Source: Maridesulfovibrio sp.
GTDB lineage: Bacteria > Desulfobacterota > Desulfovibrionia > Desulfovibrionales > Desulfovibrionaceae
Assembly: GCF_963667685.1 (NCBI RefSeq)
Contig: NZ_OY763931.1
Coordinates: forward strand, 434,001 to 498,000
Reading direction: 5' to 3'
DNA length: 64,000 nt
The notes beneath the pieces are model-generated. The model saw nothing but the letters and a program-made list of their open reading frames with translations. It searched no databases and was not told the origin of the DNA. The translations under genes and the position numbers were made by a program. This document shows, piece by piece, positions 7,956-16,518 of this stretch; the first letter of the stretch is position 1, and each line of letters opens with the position of its first letter.

Positions 7956-8636
7956 ATGCTTAATTTCATGGAGGCTTCAACCTCCGCTGCAAAAGTTTTC
8001 TTAAATTGGCAGACTTACGGTGCTTTTGCTGAGTTTTTGGCTATCAGCCTGATCCCGATGCTTATTTTTTGGGCGATGTACAGAACCGAGGGTAATTTCG
8101 GAGAGAAGCAGCTTGCTTTTTCTTCTATGGTCATGTCCCTTATGAAAACATTGGCTATCTATGTTTTTATGCTGACTCTTTCTCCCGTCATTCTCGGTGT
8201 TTCTGATAGTGCTAACTGGCTCGCTCCGTGGGTGCTGGTTAACGAAATCCCTATTTTCGCGGCACAGAGTTTCGGCATACTGATGTTGTTCAGTATCTTT
8301 GCGTTTTTCATCCCCATGCTCGCAGAGATGAGCACATTCCGTTTCCTGATTATGGGAACCATCGCATTGGGCGCATCTCTGGCTCTCAATGATCCTGCAA
8401 ATCCGCAGGCCGCAATTTTCGGCCAGCATCTTGTTCCCGATGTATGGTTCTGCGTATTTATTATAGCCCTGACTTTTGTACTGAACCTTGTCGGCTGCAT
8501 GTTCTCATGGAAAATGACTACAATGCTTAAGCTGGATGGTTCTGTGGGTGGGCTTATGCTGATGTATGCTATTGCTGCTATCGTTGGCTTTATCCCTGTC
8601 CTGATCTACGGTGCGTGGATCGGAGCACATATGTAA
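7956..8636 (+). CDS. Polytopic membrane protein of unknown function
   Basis: The 226-residue, very hydrophobic product has about six predicted membrane segments. I start at ATG 7956 (MLNFMEAS) behind TTGGAG; an upstream TTG at 7914 is less likely. I do not recognise the family and see no conserved charged motif inside the membrane apart from a few Glu and Asn residues. It is probably the last gene of the rhodanese/MauE-like operon, 54 bases after the preceding stop and followed by a strong terminator. Confidence 0.65.
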   Translation: MLNFMEASTSAAKVFLNWQTYGAFAEFLAISLIPMLIFWAMYRTEGNFGEKQLAFSSMVMSLMKTLAIYVFMLTLSPVILGVSDSANWLAPWVLVNEIPIFAAQSFGILMLFSIFAFFIPMLAEMSTFRFLIMGTIALGASLALNDPANPQAAIFGQHLVPDVWFCVFIIALTFVLNLVGCMFSWKMTTMLKLDGSVGGLMLMYAIAAIVGFIPVLIYGAWIGAHM

Positions 8637-8681
8637 GGAATCAGAACATCTGATAGTTCTTACTGATTCGTGTATGAAAAA

Positions 8682-8714
8682 ACTCCCGGTTTGATTCAAA
8701 CCGGGAGTTTTTTA
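8682..8714 (+). terminator. Intrinsic terminator, copy 1
   Basis: Twelve-base-pair hairpin (ACTCCCGGTTTG with CAAACCGGGAGT) followed by six T. An almost identical copy lies at 9426-9458. Confidence 0.9.
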
Positions 8715-8807
8715 TTGAGCTACTGAGTAGTATTGATCTTGTCTTAAGGTTTCAGCAATAAATAACTGTTGTTCCATCTTTCCTGTTTTCTATAGACTAT
8801 TTCATAG

Positions 8808-8836
8808 TTGACTTATAGTTATTACCTATATACGTA
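8808..8836 (+). promoter_or_regulatory. Possible promoter of the secreted-protein gene
   Basis: TTGACT (8808-8813), 17 bases, then TACGTA (8831-8836), about 45 bases before the start codon. The -10 is a weak match. Confidence 0.35.
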
Positions 8837-8881
8837 TTCTTGAGTTGGTATATTTTATTTCAATTAAAGAAGGATGTTATG

Positions 8882-9403
8882 ATGAAGTTGTTTAGAAAAT
8901 CGCTAATCTTAGCAGTCGCAATGGTGGCTTTTATTTGCGGTGGAGCGAGTGCACAAGTTTCTTTTAATGCTCAGGGGAAAGTACTTGTTCCCGGTGTTAT
9001 GTCTCAGTATACTAATACTTACAGCTATTTTAACTCGTACTTACTCTTGTCAAATATAACTAATCAGGATGTACATGTTAAAGTGACTTATTATGGGCAC
9101 GATGGTCAGGACGTAACTTCTTTAGGTGTGTTGTCCACTGGCAGTTATTCAACGGGGGGGGGCGTTGTGGATTCCAGCTCGAATGGTGAATTTACAATCC
9201 CAGCATATAGTACACGAAATTTTGCAATACAAAATAGGCCAAATCAGCATTGCGTTCTGGGTCATGCTACAATTGCATGGAATTCCGACGATCCTAAAAT
9301 GACAAGGGCTCTTATTGGTATTGTAAGGTATAATAGTAAAAATGGTAACTCTTCCGCTGCGTTGGGTGGGGCATTCCCAATTAACAATGGCCAGCCTTGG
9401 TAG
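8882..9403 (+). CDS. Secreted protein of unknown function
   Basis: The 173-residue product starts at ATG 8882, seven bases after AGGA; an ATG directly before it is possible. It has a clear signal peptide (MKLFRKSLILAVAMVAFICG, then GASA), so the chain is probably released into the periplasm or medium. The mature part is rich in Ser, Asn, Gly and Tyr, with alternating beta-strand-like segments (YFNSYLLLSNIT, VHVKVTYYGHDG) and one Cys. I do not recognise it. The gene is alone between two near-identical terminators, as if a cassette. Confidence 0.65.
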   Translation: MKLFRKSLILAVAMVAFICGGASAQVSFNAQGKVLVPGVMSQYTNTYSYFNSYLLLSNITNQDVHVKVTYYGHDGQDVTSLGVLSTGSYSTGGGVVDSSSNGEFTIPAYSTRNFAIQNRPNQHCVLGHATIAWNSDDPKMTRALIGIVRYNSKNGNSSAALGGAFPINNGQPW

Positions 9404-9425
9404 ATATTAATGATAATGATTTAAA

Positions 9426-9458
9426 ACTCCCGGTTTGATTCAAGCCGGGAGTTTTTTG
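9426..9458 (+). terminator. Intrinsic terminator, copy 2
   Basis: Same hairpin as at 8682-8714, with one base change (CAAGCC for CAAACC) and a following T run. Confidence 0.9.
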
Positions 9459-9500
9459 CTTTAACAGTGCATAATTTTGGAGAAAGATAGTCCCTTTTTA

Positions 9501-10019
9501 TTACCCCTTGCGTGGTAGAACCGTCCCATAGCGCCAGTAGAAGACCGCAAAGCCGACAAGCGGGACAATGATGTCGGTCCAAAATACCGATCCTGCATTG
9601 CCCGGCGCAAAGTTTCCGGCGGTAATCATCTGGTATACATGTCCGCAGGCGGCTCCCCAGAGAAACATGGCCGGTGCTGTAATGGCTGCGAATCTGATTC
9701 CTTGCCCACCGCGATAGGCGAATAAGCCGACAACTCCGAATCCGAGGCTTGCGTAGCCAACTTCCGCCTGAAACGGGCTGTTCGGCCAGCCAATAAATTT
9801 TGCGAGCATTTCACCGTAGAAGACATGCCCTATAAAGTTATAAATCAGGTAAATGCCCATCACGATAAAGCAGAACCAGCCCAGAAAATGTTCCGCAACA
9901 TCATGGGTCTGCCTTGGTTTTGGCATTCGGATCACAGCCACAGTGGAGACCAGTAGCCAGATCAGGCAGCAGAATACAGTGAAGTTTGAAAGAATCAATG
10001 CAATCAGTTCTCCAATCAT
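9501..10019 (-). CDS. DUF6790-like membrane protein
   Basis: The 172-residue protein starts at ATG 10019 behind GGAGAAAG. It has about five predicted membrane segments. The stretch HFLGWFCFIVMGIYLIYNF, followed by GWPNSPFQAEVGYASLGFG, recalls the DUF6790 family, as I remember it. Function is unknown. The gene is monocistronic. Confidence 0.6.
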   Translation of the reverse strand: MIGELIALILSNFTVFCCLIWLLVSTVAVIRMPKPRQTHDVAEHFLGWFCFIVMGIYLIYNFIGHVFYGEMLAKFIGWPNSPFQAEVGYASLGFGVVGLFAYRGGQGIRFAAITAPAMFLWGAACGHVYQMITAGNFAPGNAGSVFWTDIIVPLVGFAVFYWRYGTVLPRKG

Positions 10020-10238
10020 ACTTTCTCCGGTCTGCTAGAGTTGTGGGGAGTATGCTACCGTCATCTATACTCAGGTAGGGATACCCATTTTTAACAGATA
10101 AATAAGTCTGTAGCCAGCTCTCTTTAAAGGCCAGCGTAAGCAGTATAAAATAAGGAGAAAGGTCTTGCTCCTCACGGAAAATTAATTATATTAATCCTGT
10201 TGATTAAAGATGCCATGCATTTTGATAGGAGAACTCAT

Positions 10239-10685
10239 ATGAAAATTAAATCTATCCTTGTTTCAGGAACCATTCTGGGTACACTTCTCTGCGCACCGTC
10301 CGCGTGGGCATCAGGCTGGCAGGCAGTAACAATCATTCCGCCGGTTGCCGGAGCAGCCAAAATGGCACTTGACCAGCCCAAGAAGGCCGAAGCTCTAAAA
10401 AAGGCTCAGCAGGCAGCCAAGGCACAACAAGCCGCTCAAGCTCAGCAGGCAGCCAATGCACAACAGGCTGCTCAAGCTCAGCAGTCAGCAGACGCCAGCG
10501 AAGAAATTGCAGTCATGCCTGTTGCAGAGTTGCCTGCAAAGATCGCAACCTTTACCAAGGCGATTGGCAAGAACCCCAAAGACGCACAGGCATACGCAAA
10601 CCGCGCAAAAGCCTACAAAAGACTTGGCTTCGCCGCTTCCGCAAAAGCGGATGAAGAAAAGGCCCGCAGTCTGGGGCTTGAATAG
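10239..10685 (+). CDS. Exported Gln/Ala-repeat protein with a TPR-like C-terminus
   Basis: The 148-residue product starts at ATG 10239 behind ATAGGAG. It has a signal peptide (MKIKSILVSGTILGTLLCAP, then SAWA) and a Gln/Ala-rich helical segment made of repeated AQQAA units (about 50-85), encoded by a 36-base tandem repeat. One or one and a half TPR-like helices follow (FTKAIGKNPKDAQAYANRAKAYKRLGFAASA). It is probably periplasmic. The repeat predicts an extended helix or coiled coil. Partner unknown. Confidence 0.7.
   Translation: MKIKSILVSGTILGTLLCAPSAWASGWQAVTIIPPVAGAAKMALDQPKKAEALKKAQQAAKAQQAAQAQQAANAQQAAQAQQSADASEEIAVMPVAELPAKIATFTKAIGKNPKDAQAYANRAKAYKRLGFAASAKADEEKARSLGLE
10404..10484 (+). 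repeat. 36-base tandem repeat inside the exported protein gene
   Basis: Two 36-base units start at 10404 and 10440, each encoding AQQAAxAQQAAQ, and a nine-base partial third copy ends at 10484. The units differ at only three positions. The 36-base length keeps the frame, so copy number can vary without frameshift. Confidence 0.85.
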
Positions 10686-10711
10686 TATTACTTAAGTTTA
10701 TTCTTTAATGG

Positions 10712-10757
10712 AAAAGGCTTGGATTGTTTACGCAGTTCAGGCCTTTTTGGGTTTTTA
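10712..10757 (+). terminator. Probable terminator of the repeat-protein gene
   Basis: AAAAGGCTTG pairs with CAGGCCTTTT (one T-G pair) around a 16-base loop, followed by TTTTTGGGTTTTT. Confidence 0.6.
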
Positions 10758-10972
10758 AATATAGCTCATTATGAATCAGCTTTACAGTTGCTATTCAGTA
10801 TCGGCCCAACCATGTCTATTCTGTGCTTTTTTTCACTTCTCAAATAATTACAAATAATTATTGACTCGTTTTCAATTCTCATCGATAAAGGTCAGCTTTT
10901 GGAAAAGTAATGTCCTTGTCTCAACTCAGGCCATGTTCCCGGGCTTAAAGTCTTAGATATCCGAAATCATCA

Positions 10973-11047
10973 TATGTTGCACATATAGCTGCCCGAAAGG
11001 GTGGGGTATTCCAGTAAGGCCGCGGCTGCGGTCTTTCTTTTTGTTTT
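10973..11047 (+). promoter_or_regulatory. Conserved 5' leader element plus terminator before the SulP gene
   Basis: The leader holds TATGTTGC-N6-AGCTGCCCG (10973-10995), then a small hairpin CCC-GAAA-GGG, then TGG, CC and TAAGG. The same blocks occur in the same order before the NhaC gene (16439-16480). Just downstream, AAGGCCGC-GGCT-GCGGTCTT (11016-11035) and a T-rich tail form an intrinsic terminator, 45 bases before the start codon. An ordered element followed by a terminator in a leader is the layout of a transcription-terminating riboswitch. The ligand is unknown; sodium or another ion is a guess from the genes served. Confidence 0.55.
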
Positions 11048-11080
11048 TAATCTCTAGTATTTGTATTAAAAGGATTATTC

Positions 11081-12685
11081 GTGAATTCAAACAATTCAAT
11101 TGTTGCTCCCTCAAATGGAAGCGTCAGAGCCGATATTTTTTCCGGGCTGACCGTTGCTCTTGCTCTTGTGCCGGAAGCTGTAGCATTTTCCTTTGTGGCT
11201 GGTGTCCCGCCTATGGTCGGGCTTTACGGTGCTTTCCTCATGTGTTTTATCACCGCAGTGCTTGGAGGCAGACCGGGGATGATCTCCGGCGCAACCGGGG
11301 CTATGGCTGTGGTTATGGTTAATCTGGTGATGGAAGGCAACGCGCTGGGCGCTCCCGGGTCTAATACCGGATTGCAGTACTTGTTCGTTACTTTATTGAT
11401 GGTCGGTGTTTTTCAACTGTTGGCCGGATTTTTTCGTCTCGGAAAATTTATTCGCATGGTTCCCAGATCTGTCATGATGGGTTTTGTTAACGGACTGGCT
11501 ATAGTTATTTTTCTCTCCCAGTTGAATATGTTTAAATCCCAAGGTGCATGGCTGCATGGCGAATCTTTATGGATTATGGCCGGGCTTGTGGCTCTGACTA
11601 TGACAATCCTGACCATTGTCCCGAAGCTGCATGCAAAAGCTCCGGGAGCGCTCATAGCAATTATTTCGGTCTCTATTTTTGTTGTTGCCATGAATATTGA
11701 TACCCAGACTGTGCTTTCCTTCATTCAATCCAATGGCGGAACCGGCATTAAAGGCGGACTTCCATCCTTTGCAATTCCGAATGTGCCGCTGAAGTGGGAA
11801 ACATTGACTTTCATCACTCCCTACGCTTTGATTCTAGCTGCCATCGGACTGATTGAAAGCCTTATGACTTTGTCACTGGTTGATGAACTGACCGAAACAC
11901 GCGGTAGCGGTAACCGTGAATGTCTGGCTCAGGGAATTGGTAATTTTGTGAATGGATTATTCGGCGGCATGGGCGGTTGTGCCATGATCGGCCAGAGCAT
12001 GATCAACATTTCTTCCGGTGGGCGCGGGCGGCTCTCAGGTCTTGTTGCTGCCGGAGCCTTGCTGTTTTTTATCTTGTTTACTTCAAGCTATATTGAGCGG
12101 ATCCCCATTGCCGCTCTTGTCGGCGTTATGTTTATTGTGGTTATTAAGACTTTTGCCTGGAGTACTTTCAACATCATGAACAAGGTCCCCAAATGGGATG
12201 TACTTGTTATCCTTCTGGTAACGGTTTTGACTGTTAAATATGACCTTGCTATTGCGGTGATCTGCGGTGTTGTGATTTCCACACTGATATTTGCCTGGGA
12301 AAACGCTCTGCGAATCCGCGCCCGCAAGATTGTGGATGAGCAGGGGATTAAGCATTATCAGATATACGGCCCGTTGTTTTTTGCTTCCACGACGCTTTTT
12401 CTCAGTAAATTTGATATAAAAAGTGATCCTGATAAAGTTCTTATTGATTTTAAGGACTCCCGAATTATGGATCAGTCCGCTATCGAAGCAATAAACAAAA
12501 TCGCTTCGATGTATGAGCGTGCAGGTAAGAAAATATATCTGGTTCATCTGAGTCAGGACTGTGTCCGCTTAATCAAGCGGGCGGAAAAGATATGCGTCGT
12601 AAACATTCTTGAAGATCCAAGCTATTTTGTTGGCATTGACAATTATTGTCAATATATTGAAAATCTTGAATTCGAAGCGTTATAG
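11081..12685 (+). CDS. SulP-family anion permease with STAS domain
   Basis: The 534-residue protein starts at GTG 11081 behind AAAAGGA. The N-terminal transport domain (about 10-400, some 12 to 14 membrane segments) begins with the SulP signature [19 protein letters not shown]. The C-terminal STAS domain (about 425-530) includes [18 protein letters not shown]. SulP proteins carry sulfate, bicarbonate or other anions, often with sodium or protons. In a sulfate reducer, sulfate is the obvious candidate but bicarbonate cannot be excluded. The gene is a single-gene unit under the leader described at 10973-11047. Confidence 0.9.
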   Translation: MNSNNSIVAPSNGSVRADIFSGLTVALALVPEAVAFSFVAGVPPMVGLYGAFLMCFITAVLGGRPGMISGATGAMAVVMVNLVMEGNALGAPGSNTGLQYLFVTLLMVGVFQLLAGFFRLGKFIRMVPRSVMMGFVNGLAIVIFLSQLNMFKSQGAWLHGESLWIMAGLVALTMTILTIVPKLHAKAPGALIAIISVSIFVVAMNIDTQTVLSFIQSNGGTGIKGGLPSFAIPNVPLKWETLTFITPYALILAAIGLIESLMTLSLVDELTETRGSGNRECLAQGIGNFVNGLFGGMGGCAMIGQSMINISSGGRGRLSGLVAAGALLFFILFTSSYIERIPIAALVGVMFIVVIKTFAWSTFNIMNKVPKWDVLVILLVTVLTVKYDLAIAVICGVVISTLIFAWENALRIRARKIVDEQGIKHYQIYGPLFFASTTLFLSKFDIKSDPDKVLIDFKDSRIMDQSAIEAINKIASMYERAGKKIYLVHLSQDCVRLIKRAEKICVVNILEDPSYFVGIDNYCQYIENLEFEAL

Positions 12686-12711
12686 AAAGATCTTTGGAGC
12701 GATGAATGAGG

Positions 12712-12745
12712 AGGGGCAGCATATTTTGTGTTGCTCCTTTTTTTG
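12712..12745 (+). terminator. Intrinsic terminator of the SulP gene
   Basis: AGGGGCAGCA pairs with TGTTGCTCCT (two G-T pairs), followed by seven T. Confidence 0.8.
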
Positions 12746-12917
12746 ATATTTTACTGCTTGGTTTAAGATTCCGGATACGCTGGATAACATTATTTTATAA
12801 GTTCTTATTCACTGCAATGCCGATAAGTTACTTGTTTTAGCGGGCCTTAAATAGTAAGCATTTTTGACCATGCTTCCATGAAGCGGTTTGGTTGATTTTT
12901 GCAAATGAGGAGAGAAT

Positions 12918-15900
12918 ATGCACTGGACTAATTCCATTGGTATCCGCTGCAAGCTGATTACTGTTTTTGTTCTGATTAAGGTTTTACCCCTGATTGTTTT
13001 GGCTTGGGTTGCATGGAATGGAATAGTTGTTCTGGGCAAGTCCGTGGAGGACAAAGTTGCCGATTTATCGAAAGATACGAGCGAAATTGTCGGTTCAATC
13101 GGCGATACTGCCGTGGAAAGTTCAATCCGTGCTCTGGATATTAAGTCACGCGAAGCCATCGAACGTTTAACAACTGATACAGCCCGGAGCCTCGCATCCT
13201 TTCTTTATGAGCGGGACAGCAATATCCGTTTAGCTGCCGAGCTTAAACCCACCGAAGAAAATTACCGTAAATTCTTAAAGACGTTCTCGCGTGCTGTGAC
13301 TGAATCTATTCCGTGGCGGTTAAACTCAGCCGGTGATAAATGGGTCCCTTCTAAGTCCATTTCTGAAAACAAATCTGACGTAACGGCCCGCAATCCCGAC
13401 AATGTTAAAGATTTTCATTCACGGCTTCCTGAAGAAGGCGGTGTAAGTGTAGAACGTCCGTTGTATCTGGAAATGACTTTTGTCGATCTTGACGGACATG
13501 AGCTGGTAAAAGTCGGTACAACGGATATTTTGGATAAAGAAAAAAAAGATATTTCTGATAAAGCAAACACCTATTGCAAGGCTGAGGGGTATTTTCCTGA
13601 ACTTAAGCTATTGAAGCCGGGTGAAATATATGTTTCCGAAGTGATCGGACCTTATATTGGAAGTCCGATCATAGGGGCCTACACAAAGGCTTCGGCCAAG
13701 AAAAAAGGTATCCCGTTTGAACCCGAAAAAGCCGCGTACGCCGGTAAGGAAAATCCGGTCGGAAAACGATTTCAGGGGTTGGTGCGCTGGGCTACACCTG
13801 TGCTGCGCGACGGCAGAATTATCGGTTATGTTACTCTTGCCCTTGATCACACCCATATCATGGAATATTCGGATCACATCATACCGACCGCCGAACGTTA
13901 TTCAGCCATATCTGACGCATCTACGGGCAACTATGCCTTTATCTGGGATTATAAAGACCGCAATATATCACACCCCCGGGATTACTTCATCACCGGGTAT
14001 GACCCGGAGACAGGTCTGCCTGCAGTCCCCTGGCTTTCAGCTGAAATGTATGAAGATTTTATTAAAGATGGCGTAGATATTGCCAAGTGGGAAGAGACCG
14101 CACCGGTTCTTAAAGATCAGTCGCTGAACAAACATCCGGCGCAGGAACTGACTGATGCCGGTCTGTTGGGGCTGGACTGTCGTTATTTGAATTTTGCGCC
14201 CCAGTGTGACGGCTGGAACAACCTGACCAAAGACGGTGGGTCCGGTTCATTTGTCATTCTTTGGAGCGGACTCTGGAAGCTGACTACTGCTGCGGCAATC
14301 CCTTATCACACCGGCAGGTACTCCGGCCCGCGGGGGTTCGGCTTTGTTACTATCGGCGCCAATGTGCATGAATTTCATAAGGCCGCAACTGCGACAGGAA
14401 AGAAAATCGGCAACATGGCTGATGTTTTTCAGCAGACACTTAACAAAAAGAATGAAGAAACTCAGGAGCTTTTACGCCGTACCCAGGCTGAAACTTCACG
14501 CGAAATCACGCTTTCCACCCTTCTCATGGTGATAGCGGTTATTTTGGTTGCCATTTGGATAGCATCCACGCTGACTAAGAAGATAACCGGGATGATCTCC
14601 GATATCCGAAAGTTTCAGGAAGGAAACATGGATCAGCGGATCAAGGTAGAGTCCGGTGATGAACTTGGGCAGTTGGCGCAGGCTTTTAATGAAATGTCGG
14701 ATGGACTCCAGAATCTGGTTATGGATCTGCGCCGGGCAGAAGAAAAGTACCGCGGTTTTTTTGAAAATGCGACTGAAGGAATTTTCCGCAGTACCCGGAG
14801 TGGACGGCTTGTCAGCGCTAACCCGGCTTTTGCCAGGATAACCGGATTTCATTCTGTCGAAGAGACTTTGCATGGTCTTCAGGATATTGCCACGGATCTT
14901 TTTGTTGATCCAAAACGTCGGGAAGAAATGCTTCGGCAATTGGACGCGTATGGCCATATTCAAGGCTTTGAATATGAAGCAAAATTACCCTCCGGTGAAA
15001 TCAGGCAGTTTGCCAATTATTGCCGTTTAGTCACAGACGGGAAGGGCGTTTTCGTTGAAGGCATGGTTACTGATGTTTCCCAGCGTAAGTTGATGGAGCA
15101 AGTTGAGATTGAAAAGGAGACAGCGATTGAAGCCAACAAGGCTAAGTCGGTTTTTCTGGCTAATATGAGTCATGAGATTCGCACTCCCCTGAATGCTATT
15201 CTTGGTGTTACCGATTTGCTTCATGACTCGGGGCTGAATGACGAACAGAAGGAGTACGTTGATATCTTCAAAACCTCTGGTGAAGGGTTGCTGCGGTTGA
15301 TTAATGAAATTTTGGATTTTTCCAAGATTGAAGCCGGGCAAATGGAGATAGATAATTACAATTTTAATTTGCTTGGACTTCTGGAAGAGGTCAGGGCGGT
15401 TATGAGTGTCTCTGCCGGGGCGGCAGGTCTTGAGTTCGTCATGGCTGTTGGTGAAAATGTCCCGCAGTGGGTCAATGGTGATTCGTATAGGGTCAGGCAG
15501 GTTTTGCTGAATCTTTTAGGTAATGCTGTCAAATTCACTGATACCGGCTCTGTTCTGCTGAGGGTTGAGGCTCATATCGCGGAAAAGGATACAGTAGAAG
15601 TTTTATTTAGGGTTGAAGATACAGGAGTTGGAATCGAAGAAGATAAAATTGAAGCAATTTTTGATAGTTTTGCACAAGCTGATTCTTCAACTACCCGCAG
15701 ATACGGCGGGACTGGTTTGGGGCTGCCTATTTCCAGACGTTTGGCTGAATTAATGGGGGGAGGCATTGAAATTTCATCACGAAAAGGAGTGGGGACATCT
15801 GTTTTATTCCGTCTTCCCTTTGTCGTCGTGCACGAGTTGGATCAGGGTGCTGTTGAACCGGAGACACTTCCGGATTCTAATCGCCGTAAAGCAAAAAAAA

Positions 15901-16253
15901 TTCTGGTAGTTGAGGATTCGGAAAGCAACCGAAGACTGATTGAATTTTATCTTAAGGACAGCAGGCATAATCTGGTTATGGCTGAAAACGGGCTGGAAGG
16001 ATTTGAGATTTATAAATCATCACCTGATTTCGATATTATTTTTATGGATATGCAGATGCCTGTCATGGATGGTCTGGAAGCGACCAGAAATATACGTGAA
16101 TTTGAATCTGAAAATAGTCTGCCGGCAGTAGAAATTGTGGCCCTGACCGCAAATGCCTTTGAAGATGATAAAAAAGCCTCTTTTAATGCCGGATGTACTA
16201 CATTTATGGCTAAGCCCATCAAAAAGAAACAGTTAATTGATTATATCGGTTAG
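12918..16253 (+). CDS. Hybrid sensor histidine kinase (sensor-HAMP-PAS-HisKA-HATPase-REC)
   Basis: The 1111-residue protein starts at ATG 12918 after GAGGAGAG. Order: membrane segment (about 13-37); large periplasmic sensor of about 490 residues, probably Cache-like; second membrane segment (about 529-552); HAMP (to about 605); PAS (about 610-730); HisKA with the H-box MSHEIRTPLN, phosphoacceptor His752; HATPase with N box LLNLLGNAVKFT and GTGLGL (about 855-975); receiver domain (about 992-1107) with phosphoacceptor Asp1044 in FMDMQMP and the Lys of MAKPI. The signal sensed is unknown. The gene is alone, with no adjacent response regulator. The C-terminus stops abruptly, and coding-like sequence continues in another frame (see 16241-16345). 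Confidence 0.92.
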   Translation: MHWTNSIGIRCKLITVFVLIKVLPLIVLAWVAWNGIVVLGKSVEDKVADLSKDTSEIVGSIGDTAVESSIRALDIKSREAIERLTTDTARSLASFLYERDSNIRLAAELKPTEENYRKFLKTFSRAVTESIPWRLNSAGDKWVPSKSISENKSDVTARNPDNVKDFHSRLPEEGGVSVERPLYLEMTFVDLDGHELVKVGTTDILDKEKKDISDKANTYCKAEGYFPELKLLKPGEIYVSEVIGPYIGSPIIGAYTKASAKKKGIPFEPEKAAYAGKENPVGKRFQGLVRWATPVLRDGRIIGYVTLALDHTHIMEYSDHIIPTAERYSAISDASTGNYAFIWDYKDRNISHPRDYFITGYDPETGLPAVPWLSAEMYEDFIKDGVDIAKWEETAPVLKDQSLNKHPAQELTDAGLLGLDCRYLNFAPQCDGWNNLTKDGGSGSFVILWSGLWKLTTAAAIPYHTGRYSGPRGFGFVTIGANVHEFHKAATATGKKIGNMADVFQQTLNKKNEETQELLRRTQAETSREITLSTLLMVIAVILVAIWIASTLTKKITGMISDIRKFQEGNMDQRIKVESGDELGQLAQAFNEMSDGLQNLVMDLRRAEEKYRGFFENATEGIFRSTRSGRLVSANPAFARITGFHSVEETLHGLQDIATDLFVDPKRREEMLRQLDAYGHIQGFEYEAKLPSGEIRQFANYCRLVTDGKGVFVEGMVTDVSQRKLMEQVEIEKETAIEANKAKSVFLANMSHEIRTPLNAILGVTDLLHDSGLNDEQKEYVDIFKTSGEGLLRLINEILDFSKIEAGQMEIDNYNFNLLGLLEEVRAVMSVSAGAAGLEFVMAVGENVPQWVNGDSYRVRQVLLNLLGNAVKFTDTGSVLLRVEAHIAEKDTVEVLFRVEDTGVGIEEDKIEAIFDSFAQADSSTTRRYGGTGLGLPISRRLAELMGGGIEISSRKGVGTSVLFRLPFVVVHELDQGAVEPETLPDSNRRKAKKILVVEDSESNRRLIEFYLKDSRHNLVMAENGLEGFEIYKSSPDFDIIFMDMQMPVMDGLEATRNIREFESENSLPAVEIVALTANAFEDDKKASFNAGCTTFMAKPIKKKQLIDYIG

Positions 16254-16345
16254 CGGAATATCTGGTGCGCGCGGATGATATTGCATTGTCTCCGGATGAA
16301 GACCTTTCGGCTCTTTGTTATCTGGCGATTGAAGCTTCCGGCTGA
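16241..16345 (+). other. Possible frame-shifted C-terminal tail of the kinase
   Basis: Directly after the kinase stop, the second reading frame stays open from 16241 to a TGA at 16345. It encodes LAEYLVRADDIALSPDEDLS plus a short remainder. Read after KKKQLIDYI, the AEYL segment continues the last receiver helix naturally (as in KPIKxxxLxxxIxxYL). Either a one-base indel truncated the protein or the resemblance is chance. No start codon suits a separate small gene. Confidence 0.35.
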
Positions 16346-16438
16346 TCCAAATTGATCTTTAGTGTGTGTTGCATTTGCAACATGCAATTCAAGTGTATTG
16401 TGCTATGGCATATATGCGGAGAAAGGCATTGTCCTGCG

Positions 16439-16490
16439 TATGTTGCTTTCAGAGCTGCCCGCCTAGGGATTGGCCCTAAGGGGCTAAAAA
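16439..16490 (+). promoter_or_regulatory. Conserved 5' leader element before the NhaC gene
   Basis: TATGTTGC-N6-AGCTGCCCG (16439-16461) repeats the SulP leader blocks with identical spacing, followed by GGG, TGG, CC and TAAGG. The segment CCTAGGG-ATTGG-CCCTAAGG folds into a bulged hairpin, and GCCC-TAAG-GGGC is an alternative. The start codon of the NhaC gene lies 57 bases downstream. No strong T-tract follows, so control here may be at translation. The ligand is unknown. Confidence 0.5.
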
Positions 16491-16518
16491 TATCACGATT
16501 ATCAAGGATGGAGAGGTC

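Noticed and set aside
10387..10484. Possible CRISPR-like repeats
   Set aside because: The 36-base units are contiguous, without spacers, and code in frame for a Gln/Ala repeat.
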